Shown here in pieces: positions 1-5,830 of a stretch of 5,884 bases of DNA (the stretch's first letter is position 1; each line of letters opens with the position of its first letter). Location of the stretch: contig JAFZLE010000213.1 of assembly GCA_017551645.1 (NCBI GenBank), forward strand, positions 1-5,884, read 5' to 3'. A program made the translations under genes and the position numbers. Source of the stretch: Clostridia bacterium. GTDB lineage: Bacteria; Bacillota; Clostridia; Christensenellales; Aristaeellaceae. The notes under the pieces were generated by a model. It was not told where the DNA came from. It worked only from the letters and a program-made list of their open reading frames with translations, and ran no database searches.

Positions 1-1149
1 ATGAACATAGACGAATACGCCCTGGTGAACGGCCTGCCCGTGGGACATATGCAGTTTATAGAGATCGCCCGCGAGATCGACAAGCTGGGCGTGAAACTGC
101 TGGTGTTCGACGAGCCCACCGCCGTGCTCACCGAGAGCGAGGCGCAGCAGCTGCTCACGGTCATGCAGAACATAGCCGCCCAGGGCATCGCAATAATCTT
201 CATCACCCACCGCCTGGACGAGGTCATGGCCGCGGCCGACACGATCACTATCCGGCGGGACGGCCAGCTGATCAAGACCCTGAAAAAAGAAGAGACCACC
301 GCCAACGAGCTGGCGGCGCTCATGATCGGCAGGGGCGACGAGAGCTTCATAAAGGTGGAGAGCCGCGACGAGCCGGTGCAGGGCAATATCGCCATGAGCA
401 TCCGCAACCTGTGGGTGGACATGCCCGGCGAGATGGACAGGGGCATAGACCTGGACATAACCGAAGGCGAGATATTCGGCATAGGCGGCCTGGCGGGCCA
501 GGGCAAGATCGGCGTGCCAAACGGCATAATGGGCCTGTTTGAGTCCGTGGGCGAAGTCACGCTGTTCGGCGAAAAGCTCGCACTTAACGACCCGGCGGCG
601 GCGCTTAAAGCGGGCATGGCCTTCGTAAGCGAGGACAGGCGCGGCGTGGGACTGCTGCTGGACGAGTCCATAGAAGACAATATCGTGTTCTCCGCCATGC
701 AGGTCAACAGGGAATACCTTAAGCTGGGGCAGAAGGACAGCGCGAAGATACGCGCCTTCGCCCAGAAGATGATAAGCGACCTGGACATCCGCTGCACCTC
801 CCCCGCCCAGCCGGTGGGCACGCTCTCCGGCGGCAACCAGCAAAAGGTGTGCGTGGCGCGGGCGCTGGCGCTGCATCCCCGCTTCATGTTTATAGCGGAG
901 CCCACCCGCGGCATAGATATAGGCGCCAAGCAGCTGGTGCTCGAGACGCTGGTAAAACTGAACCGCGAGCAGCATATGACCATTGTCATGGTGTCCAGCG
1001 AATTGAACGAACTGCGCAGCATCTGTGACCACATCGCCATCGTCGCGGAAGGCAAGGTAGTGGACATACTCAAACCAAACGACAGCGATACCGCCTTCGG
1101 TTTGGCCATGAGCGGAGTAAAACCCGAAAGGGGGCTGAAGAATGAGTAA
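1..1149 (+). CDS. Sugar/nucleoside ABC importer ATPase, tandem nucleotide-binding domains (5' end missing)
   Basis: ATP-hydrolysing subunit of a CUT2/BMP-type importer (RbsA/MglA/YtfR/NupO family), acting on the cytoplasmic face of the permeases encoded downstream. Residue numbers count from the first codon in the window. Domain 1 shows a degenerate signature LPVGH (12-16), Walker B LLVFDE (33-38) and switch His70. Its Walker A is absent, although family members of about 500 residues carry it some 100 residues earlier. The ATG at position 1 is therefore almost certainly internal, and roughly 130 residues lie upstream. Domain 2 (about 130-375) has a Walker A-like GLAGQGKI (163-170) lacking the usual Ser/Thr, an intact LSGGNQQK signature (275-282), a Walker B with Ala299 replacing Asp but Glu300 kept, and Ser instead of the switch His (VSSE, 331-334). 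Such asymmetry is normal for this family. The stop overlaps the next gene by 8 bases. The family is secure; the substrate is not determined. Confidence 0.93.
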   Translation: MNIDEYALVNGLPVGHMQFIEIAREIDKLGVKLLVFDEPTAVLTESEAQQLLTVMQNIAAQGIAIIFITHRLDEVMAAADTITIRRDGQLIKTLKKEETTANELAALMIGRGDESFIKVESRDEPVQGNIAMSIRNLWVDMPGEMDRGIDLDITEGEIFGIGGLAGQGKIGVPNGIMGLFESVGEVTLFGEKLALNDPAAALKAGMAFVSEDRRGVGLLLDESIEDNIVFSAMQVNREYLKLGQKDSAKIRAFAQKMISDLDIRCTSPAQPVGTLSGGNQQKVCVARALALHPRFMFIAEPTRGIDIGAKQLVLETLVKLNREQHMTIVMVSSELNELRSICDHIAIVAEGKVVDILKPNDSDTAFGLAMSGVKPERGLKNE

Positions 1150-3400
1150 GCAGATCCTGTCCGGGCGAAAGCTCGGCGCCCGAAAGATCGCCGCGCTGGT
1201 AATGTTCTGCCTGGCGTTCGTGCTTCTGGTCACGAGCGTGACCGGGTACATTTTAAGGGGCAGCCAGGGCGCGAAAAGCAACCTGTACGAGCTGCGCACC
1301 GACGCGGTCGTCCACCAGGCGACCCAGGGGCTTATAGACGAGATCGCCCGCCAGGCCCGCGCCGACAAACTGCAGGAACTGCGCGCCGACAAGGCCAGCT
1401 TCCGCAAAATGGGCGAGAATAAAAAGAACGAGCTGCTGGACGAAGCCGAAAACCTGGCACGCGCGGAAGCCGAAGCCCTTTACGGAGACCCGGAGATCGC
1501 CGACAGGGACGCCTTCAACAGCGCCGTGGAAGCTCTGGAAGGCAAGCTCAAGCTTTCCAGCGGCAGGCGCGCCCAGGAAAGGAACGCGTTCGCCGAAGTC
1601 TATATAAGCCTGGTAGACAACGTGGGCAGCTGGACCCAGATAGCGGACAGCGCCGAAAGCGACGACGCGATATTCGAAGAGCTGTGCAAGGTGGAGCCCG
1701 ACCTTAAAAAGGCGGAGTTCGCCCACATGAAAGCATCCTTCGCCAAGCTCGCCCGCACCAAGGCGGACGAGGAGCGCAAAAAACTGGACAAGGAACTGTA
1801 CCAGCAGCTGGAAAACGAGATGGCCGGCGCCGTAGGCGACTGGGCCGCGCTGGACGGTCTTGACGACGGCGCGCTCTGGGAGGCCATAATCAAGGACGTG
1901 CCCGCCGCTTCCGAGAGGGAAGATTTCAAGGCCGACCTGCTGGCAAAAGCCAGGGAGAATATAGCCAACACCATGGAAGGTGTGGAGATAGTCGTGCAGC
2001 AGACCGACAGCGGCACCGCTTCCACCGCCGCGACGCTGGCGGATTATTCCTACTTTGTGGAGACCGCGGAACTGGAAGCGCTCAGCAGCGACACCGAGGC
2101 CGCTTATGAGACGCTCTGGACCGAGATCGTAAAGACCGTGCCCCAGCTGGACAGCCTGGGCGCGAAGCTCAAACAGGGAATACGCGACAGCATAGAAAAC
2201 GTGGTGTGGCCGGGCGGACTGGACTTTTCGGACAGATACAATTCCTATACCGGCGTGGTCGGCACGTCTGAAGCCAAGAGCTCCACGATGCTCGCCTCCC
2301 AGGCGGAAAACCTGCTGCTGATGGCCGTGGCGCTGGTGCTGCTGGGCGTGGTGTTCTTCTTCTGGGGGAGCCTGACCGAGCGCTTCGGCGTGCCCCGCAC
2401 CATAATCACCCTGTTCTTCATCTACCTGTGCCTCGCCGCCAGGTTCTACGACATATCCGTGCCCATGATGATGGGCAACGTGCTGGAAAGAATGACCATG
2501 TACGGCGTGCTGGTGCTGGCCATGATGCCCGGCATACAGTGCGGCATCGGCCTCAACATGGGCATGACGATCGGCTGCATAGCAGGCCTGTTCGGCATAG
2601 TTATTTCCCTGCAGTACAATATGACGGGCGCCTCCGGCCTGATAATCGCCTGCCTGGTGGGCGTGACCGTCGCGGCTCCCCTGGGCTGGCTGTACTCCAA
2701 ACTGCTGAACCGCATGAAGGGCAACGAGATGACGATATCCACTTACGTGGGTTTCTCCTTCGTGTCCCTGATGTGCATAGGCTGGATGATGCTGCCCTTC
2801 ACCAATCCCAAGATAATCTGGCTGCTCAGCGGCCGGGGCCTCAGGGTCACCCACAGCCTGCTGGGTTCCTACGCGCACCTGCTGGACAAATGGCTCGCGT
2901 TTGAGGTGGGCGGCATAACGGTGCCCACCAGCGGCCTGCTGTTCCTGGGGCTGTGCTGCCTGATAATGTGGCTGTTCTCCCGCTCCCGCGTGGGTATCGC
3001 CATGAGCGCGGCGGGCTCCAACCCCCGTTTCGCCCAGGCCAGCGGCATATCCGTAAACAGCATGCGCACGCTGGGCACGGTGCTGTCCACCATACTGGCG
3101 GCGATCGGTATCGTCATCTACTCCCAGTCCTTCGGCTACGCGCAGCTCTATACCGCGCCCAGGCAGCTGGGCTTCATAGCGGCTTCCGCCATACTGATAG
3201 GCGGCGCCACGGTGCGGCGTGCCCGGGTATCCCACGTGATCATCGGCGTGTTCCTGTTTGAGGGCGTGCTGGTGTTCGGCCAGCAGATCGCCAACGCGGC
3301 GGTATCCGGCGGAGGACTCAGCGAGGTAATGCGCATAATGATATCCAACGGCATCATACTCTACGCGCTCACACAGACGGGAGGTGCTCACCGTGACTAA
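1142..3400 (+). CDS. ABC importer permease (BPD_transp_2 type) with a large extracytoplasmic helical insert
   Basis: Membrane subunit of the importer whose ATPase is encoded just upstream. The ATG lies 7 nt after AAAGGGGG (1127-1134) and overlaps the upstream stop by 8 nt. Residues 1-15 are basic and 16-39 form the first membrane segment. Residues about 41-385 are a long hydrophilic insert rich in Ala, Glu, Lys and Asp, predicted to be helical and, by the positive-inside rule, outside the membrane. The permease core starts near 388, with hydrophobic segments around 389-409, 419-435, 452-488, 498-518, 533-551, 597-613, 643-661, 676-690 and 698-719. The cytoplasmic coupling-loop motif of RbsC/NupP-like permeases is visible at 616-636 (RVGIAMSAAG then NPRFAQASGI). 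At 752 residues it is about twice a normal RbsC (about 320-350); the excess is the insert. The insert shares base and codon style with the rest of the gene and stays in frame. Its role is unknown; docking of the binding protein or a wall-spanning stalk is possible. Confidence 0.93.
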   Translation: MSKQILSGRKLGARKIAALVMFCLAFVLLVTSVTGYILRGSQGAKSNLYELRTDAVVHQATQGLIDEIARQARADKLQELRADKASFRKMGENKKNELLDEAENLARAEAEALYGDPEIADRDAFNSAVEALEGKLKLSSGRRAQERNAFAEVYISLVDNVGSWTQIADSAESDDAIFEELCKVEPDLKKAEFAHMKASFAKLARTKADEERKKLDKELYQQLENEMAGAVGDWAALDGLDDGALWEAIIKDVPAASEREDFKADLLAKARENIANTMEGVEIVVQQTDSGTASTAATLADYSYFVETAELEALSSDTEAAYETLWTEIVKTVPQLDSLGAKLKQGIRDSIENVVWPGGLDFSDRYNSYTGVVGTSEAKSSTMLASQAENLLLMAVALVLLGVVFFFWGSLTERFGVPRTIITLFFIYLCLAARFYDISVPMMMGNVLERMTMYGVLVLAMMPGIQCGIGLNMGMTIGCIAGLFGIVISLQYNMTGASGLIIACLVGVTVAAPLGWLYSKLLNRMKGNEMTISTYVGFSFVSLMCIGWMMLPFTNPKIIWLLSGRGLRVTHSLLGSYAHLLDKWLAFEVGGITVPTSGLLFLGLCCLIMWLFSRSRVGIAMSAAGSNPRFAQASGISVNSMRTLGTVLSTILAAIGIVIYSQSFGYAQLYTAPRQLGFIAASAILIGGATVRRARVSHVIIGVFLFEGVLVFGQQIANAAVSGGGLSEVMRIMISNGIILYALTQTGGAHRD
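1661..2197 (+). repeat. Three diverged protein-level repeats inside the permease insert
   Basis: Read at the protein level (permease residue numbers), the insert has three units sharing the pattern [FW]-x4-K-x2-P: F178/K183/P186, W246/K251/P254 and W326/K331/P334, with identical internal spacing. Hydrophobic positions around them also match: I177/L245/L325 and L181/I249/I329. Each is followed by an amphipathic helix with an Arg (R205, R271, R348). Units 1 and 2 are also both preceded by a VGxW motif (161-164 and 231-234). Unit spacing is about 68 and 80 residues. The DNA copies are too diverged to be a recent duplication. The match was made by eye, without an alignment score. Confidence 0.6.
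3379..3384 (+). promoter_or_regulatory. Shine-Dalgarno sequence that decides the second permease start
   Basis: GGGAGG followed by TG lies 8 nt before the GTG at 3393. An alternative in-frame GTG at 3384 overlaps this ribosome-binding sequence, so it cannot be served by it. The chosen GTG also recreates the same 8-base stop/start overlap seen at the ATPase/permease junction. Confidence 0.75.
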
Positions 3401-4670
3401 AGGTATTGGGACACGTGTGCTGGACAATCTGAAAAAATACGCGGTCACCTGGCTGTTTTTGTGCCTGTGCGTGTTCTTCGTGATCGTATCGGGGCTTGAC
3501 ATGAACTATGTGGCCAGCCAGCTGCTGCTGCGCCTGAACCGCAACGCCTTCATAGTCATGGCGCTGATAATCCCCATCGTCGCTGGCATGGGCATCAACT
3601 TCTCCATCACCATCGGCGCCATGGCGGCGCAGATAGGCCTGCTGCTCACCATCAACTGGGGCATACAGGGAGTGCCCGGCATACTGCTTGCCGCGGGCAT
3701 CACGCTGCCTCTGGCGTCCCTGTTCGGCTTCCTGATCGGCTCGCTGCTCAACAAAATGAAAGGGCAGGAAACTATCGGCTCGCTGATACTGGGCTATTTC
3801 GCAAACGGCGCGTACCAGCTGCTGTTCCTGTTCATATTCGGCTCAATAATCCCGCTGAACAGCAACGTGACCATAGTCGGCGCCAGCGGCGTGCAGAACA
3901 CGCTGAACCTGACCGGCGAAGTGGGGCTGTACACCGCCGTGGACGGGATCATGAAGATCGATTTCCTTACGGCGCTGTACGTGCTGGCGGGCTGCGTCAC
4001 CCTGCTGAACCTGGTGCTGTACCTGTTTAAAAAGGTCAGCCTTAAACGCATGCTGGTCAGCGTCATCGCCTCCGCGGTGATCGTGGGCATATTCCTTATC
4101 CCGCCCATCCACAAGGTGTTTGACGGCACCGGCGGACGCAGCATACAGATCCCCCTGGTGACCTGGATAATCATCGGCGCGCTGTGCCTGTTCAACTCCG
4201 TTATCATGCGCACGCGGCTGGGCCAGAAGTTCCGCGCCGTGGGCCAGAACCAGACCGTGGCCAACGCCAGCGGCATAAACGTCAACCGCACCCGCGTGAT
4301 CGCCATAATGATCTCCACGGTGCTGGCGGGATGGGGCCAGATACTGTTCATGCAGAGCGAAGGCATCGGCACTTTCCAGACTTACGCGGCCCACGAGCAG
4401 GTAGGCCTGTACGCCGGCGCCGCCATACTGGTGGGCGGCGCGTCCATAGACAGGGCCACGAACCTGCAGGCGCTGCTGGGCACCTTCCTGTTCCACTCCC
4501 TGTTCATTACCGCCCAGGCCGCCGCCAGCAACCTGTTCGGCGACAGCGTGGTTGGCGAGTACTTCAGGGCATTCCTCTCCTACGGTGTCATTGCCGTGGC
4601 GCTCATACTCTACGCCTGGCGCAGCATCCAGCAGAAAAAGAGCAACCTGCTCCAGCAGGCCGGAAGATAG
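3393..4670 (+). CDS. Second ABC importer permease (BPD_transp_2 type)
   Basis: Second, non-identical membrane subunit, expected to pair with the upstream permease to form the translocation channel. GTG 3393 is chosen over GTG 3384 on RBS spacing, giving 425 residues. Hydrophobic segments are visible near 16-35, 52-67, 70-90, 95-118, 127-153, 191-212, 219-237, 254-271, 301-320, 336-350, 358-375 and 393-408. GINFSITIGAMAAQ (68-81) corresponds to the GIDLSVG-type motif of RbsC-like permeases. The coupling loop is at 274-295 (TRLGQKFRAVGQNQ then NASGI). It is longer than a standard RbsC because of an extra stretch (about 155-250) containing one or two additional hydrophobic segments and polar loops. 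It lacks the large helical insert of its partner. It is the last gene of the operon and is followed by a strong terminator. Two different permeases with one tandem ATPase resemble YtfT/YjfF, FruF/FruG and NupP/NupQ systems; the substrate is not readable from sequence. Confidence 0.93.
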   Translation: MTKGIGTRVLDNLKKYAVTWLFLCLCVFFVIVSGLDMNYVASQLLLRLNRNAFIVMALIIPIVAGMGINFSITIGAMAAQIGLLLTINWGIQGVPGILLAAGITLPLASLFGFLIGSLLNKMKGQETIGSLILGYFANGAYQLLFLFIFGSIIPLNSNVTIVGASGVQNTLNLTGEVGLYTAVDGIMKIDFLTALYVLAGCVTLLNLVLYLFKKVSLKRMLVSVIASAVIVGIFLIPPIHKVFDGTGGRSIQIPLVTWIIIGALCLFNSVIMRTRLGQKFRAVGQNQTVANASGINVNRTRVIAIMISTVLAGWGQILFMQSEGIGTFQTYAAHEQVGLYAGAAILVGGASIDRATNLQALLGTFLFHSLFITAQAAASNLFGDSVVGEYFRAFLSYGVIAVALILYAWRSIQQKKSNLLQQAGR

Positions 4671-4684
4671 CCTTAAAACCTGCG

Positions 4685-4725
4685 ACCGGGGCCGCGGCAG
4701 ATGCCGCCGCTCCGGTTTTTTGTTT
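4685..4725 (+). terminator. Intrinsic terminator of the transporter operon
   Basis: A GC-rich hairpin begins 14 nt after the second permease stop codon. ACCGG (4685-4689) pairs with CCGGT (4712-4716), continuing through GGC/GCT with one G-U pair, one C-C mismatch, then GCGGC (4694-4698) with GCCGC (4703-4707) around an AGAT loop. Six T residues (4716-4721), then GTTT, follow directly. This is a textbook rho-independent terminator, so the downstream hydrolase gene needs its own promoter. Confidence 0.9.
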
Positions 4726-4767
4726 CCCGCGTACAGCGGCACAGCCCCCCTGGCAGCGCATTTTATA

Positions 4768-4775
4768 AAGCGCTT
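4768..4775. promoter_or_regulatory. Possible LacI/CcpA-family operator core (AAGCGCTT)
   Basis: AAGCGCTT is a perfect 8-bp palindrome with the central CG typical of LacI-family and catabolite-response (cre) operators. It overlaps the predicted -35 of the hydrolase promoter, where binding would block transcription. The outer positions (ATA on the left, GCG on the right) do not match the TGA/TCA flanks of a strong cre, so this is only suggestive. Confidence 0.35.
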
Positions 4776-4802
4776 GCGGATTTCATAAGTTTGGTATACA
4801 AT
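4774..4802 (+). promoter_or_regulatory. Predicted promoter of the GH43 gene
   Basis: The proposed -35 is TTGCGG (4774-4779), matching TTGACA only in its first half. After a 17-nt spacer comes -10 TACAAT (4797-4802), one base from consensus. An overlapping reading is TATACA (4795-4800) with TG at 4792-4793 as an extended -10. The weak -35 and strong -10 suggest dependence on a regulator. Position, after the terminator and about 36 nt before the start codon, supports it. Confidence 0.55.
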
Positions 4803-4838
4803 TCACGCGTAAACAGATAATCATCACAGGAGGACTGT

Positions 4839-5687
4839 ATGCTCAAAACAAACGAGATCAACATCCGCGACCCGTTCGTACTGCTGCGTGACGGCGTTTA
4901 CTATCTCTACGGCACACGGGGCGGCACCTGCTGGGGACCCGCCGACGGCTTTGACGCGTACACAGGCACGGACCTTGAGAACTGGGAAGGCCCTTTCACG
5001 GTCTTTGAGAACGACGGCAGCTTCTGGGCGGACAGGAACTACTGGGCGCCGGAAGTGCACGTGTGGCAGGGCGCGTACTACATGTTCGCCAGCTTCAAAA
5101 ACGAGGCCCGCCGCAGGGGCACCGCGATACTCAAAGCCTCCTCTCCCCTGGGTCCCTTCACGCCCTGGTCCGACGGCCCAGTGACCCCCGCGGACTGGGA
5201 GTGCCTGGACGGCACGTTCTACGCGGATAAGACCGGAAAGCCCTACATGGTGTTCTGCCACGAGTGGGTGCAGGTGGGCGACGGGGAGATCCTCGCCATG
5301 CCGCTAAAAAACGACCTATCCGCCCCGGACGGCGCGCCCGCGCTCCTGTTCAAAGCTTCCCAGTCTGCCTGGGCGCGTCAGGTGCACCATTCCTCCGGCA
5401 GGGACGGCTACGTGACCGACGGCCCGTTCATGTGGCGGGACAAGGCGGGCAGGCTGCTGTGCCTGTGGTCCTCCCTTTCGGAAAGCGGCTACACCCAGGG
5501 CCTGGCGGTGTCGGACAACGGAGAGATAGACGGAAACTTCACCCAGCTGGACCCGCTGTTCACCGGAGACGGCGGCCACGGCATGCTGTTCAGGACCGTA
5601 TCAGGCAAGACCATGCTCACCCTGCATTCCCCCAATTCCCATCTTAACGAGCGTCCCTGCTTCCTTGAGCTTTTAAACGAATTTTAG
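4839..5687 (+). CDS. Cytoplasmic glycoside hydrolase family 43 (GH43) protein, likely arabinofuranosidase or xylosidase-like
   Basis: Single-domain GH43 five-bladed beta-propeller enzyme of 282 residues, expected to remove arabinofuranosyl or xylosyl residues from short oligosaccharides. Family landmarks appear in order: RDPFV (10-14) with general-base candidate Asp11, YYLYGT (21-26), WAPEVH (69-74), WECLDGTFY (120-128) with pKa-modulating Asp124, VTDGPFMW (192-199) at the general-acid position, and GGHGM (245-249), whose His247 fits the conserved metal-binding His of the propeller centre. At the acid position the common family residue is Glu; here it is Asp194. There is no signal peptide, so the protein should stay in the cytoplasm and act on imported substrate. 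The ATG is 5 nt after AGGAGG (4828-4833). It follows the importer operon but is separated by a terminator and has its own promoter. The family call is strong; exact substrate specificity is not. Confidence 0.88.
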   Translation: MLKTNEINIRDPFVLLRDGVYYLYGTRGGTCWGPADGFDAYTGTDLENWEGPFTVFENDGSFWADRNYWAPEVHVWQGAYYMFASFKNEARRRGTAILKASSPLGPFTPWSDGPVTPADWECLDGTFYADKTGKPYMVFCHEWVQVGDGEILAMPLKNDLSAPDGAPALLFKASQSAWARQVHHSSGRDGYVTDGPFMWRDKAGRLLCLWSSLSESGYTQGLAVSDNGEIDGNFTQLDPLFTGDGGHGMLFRTVSGKTMLTLHSPNSHLNERPCFLELLNEF

Positions 5688-5709
5688 TATTAGCGGATTT
5701 TCTAAAATT
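5680..5709 (+). terminator. Weak AT-rich inverted repeat after the GH43 gene (possible terminator)
   Basis: AATTTTAG (5680-5687, containing the stop codon) is perfectly complementary to CTAAAATT (5702-5709), with a 14-nt loop. A stem with only one G-C pair is weak, and the next T-run (TTTTT at 5721-5725) is some distance away. It may slow or end transcription inefficiently, leaving read-through into the next gene possible. Confidence 0.25.
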
Positions 5710-5730
5710 ATTTAAGCGTATTTTTATGTA

Positions 5731-5759
5731 TTGACAAATTGTTGTACAAGTGATAACAT
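5731..5759 (+). promoter_or_regulatory. Promoter of the downstream exported-protein gene
   Basis: A perfect -35 TTGACA (5731-5736) is followed by a 17-nt spacer and TAACAT (5754-5759), preceded by TG at 5751-5752 as an extended -10. A better-looking TATAAT (5759-5764) lies 22 nt from the -35, too far for normal sigma-A use unless paired with a different -35. The spacer contains the perfect palindrome TTGTACAA (5742-5749), a plausible operator for a GntR/AraR-like repressor. The AT-rich surroundings support a strong promoter. Confidence 0.7.
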
Positions 5760-5769
5760 ATAATTGGAG

Positions 5770-5804
5770 TTGGCCGCCGGATCCCCGTTGGACTGAGCGG
5801 CCAA
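5770..5804 (+). promoter_or_regulatory. 5' leader hairpin ahead of the exported-protein gene
   Basis: TTGGCCGC (5770-5777) pairs perfectly with GCGGCCAA (5797-5804), an 8-bp GC-rich stem with a 19-nt loop that may hold a small CGG/CCG sub-hairpin. There is no T-run after it, so it is not a terminator. It would sit within a few bases of the predicted mRNA 5' end and ends 10 nt before the AGGAGG. A role in protecting the transcript 5' end is the simplest reading; a protein- or ligand-binding leader is possible. Confidence 0.55.
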
Positions 5805-5830
5805 GCATAAATCAAGGAGGACTCTTTTAA

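Noticed and set aside
1..3. ATG at position 1 as the true start of the ATPase
   Set aside because: The protein would begin just before the domain 1 signature and lack the whole Walker A half of that domain. Truncation by the window edge is far more likely.
3384..3386. GTG 3384 as the start of the second permease
   Set aside because: It overlaps the GGGAGG ribosome-binding sequence. GTG 3393 has 8-nt spacing and the same overlap design as the preceding junction.
1142..3400. The long permease as two genes joined by a sequencing error
   Set aside because: The frame is continuous, with uniform codon use. The insert sits between two membrane segments, and there is no internal RBS plus start at the beginning of the permease core.
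1253..3502. A 749-codon open frame on the minus strand covering nearly all of the first permease gene
   Set aside because: Its protein is dominated by His, Gln, Gly, Ala and Val in low-complexity runs and has no recognisable motif. It is the mirror of a GC-rich gene with strong third-position bias, whose + strand product is a clear permease.
3843..4742. A 299-codon minus-strand open frame over the second permease and terminator
   Set aside because: Same antisense-shadow composition. It also runs through a strong terminator hairpin and has no convincing ribosome-binding site or family motif.
4184..4768. A + strand open frame overlapping the second permease end and the terminator
   Set aside because: Arg/Pro/His/Gln-rich translation typical of a wrong frame in GC-rich DNA; it reads through the intrinsic terminator and has no supported start.
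4671..4838. CRISPR array, tRNA, insertion sequence ends or riboswitch in the intergenic regions
   Set aside because: No direct repeats, cloverleaf, transposase fragment or recognised riboswitch core is visible in 4671-4838 or 5688-5830; terminator, promoter and leader elements account for what is seen.
5759..5764. TATAAT as the -10 paired with TTGACA at 5731
   Set aside because: The spacer would be 22 nt, beyond the usual 16-18. TAACAT with an upstream TG at a 17-nt spacer fits better, though TATAAT could serve a weaker alternative start.
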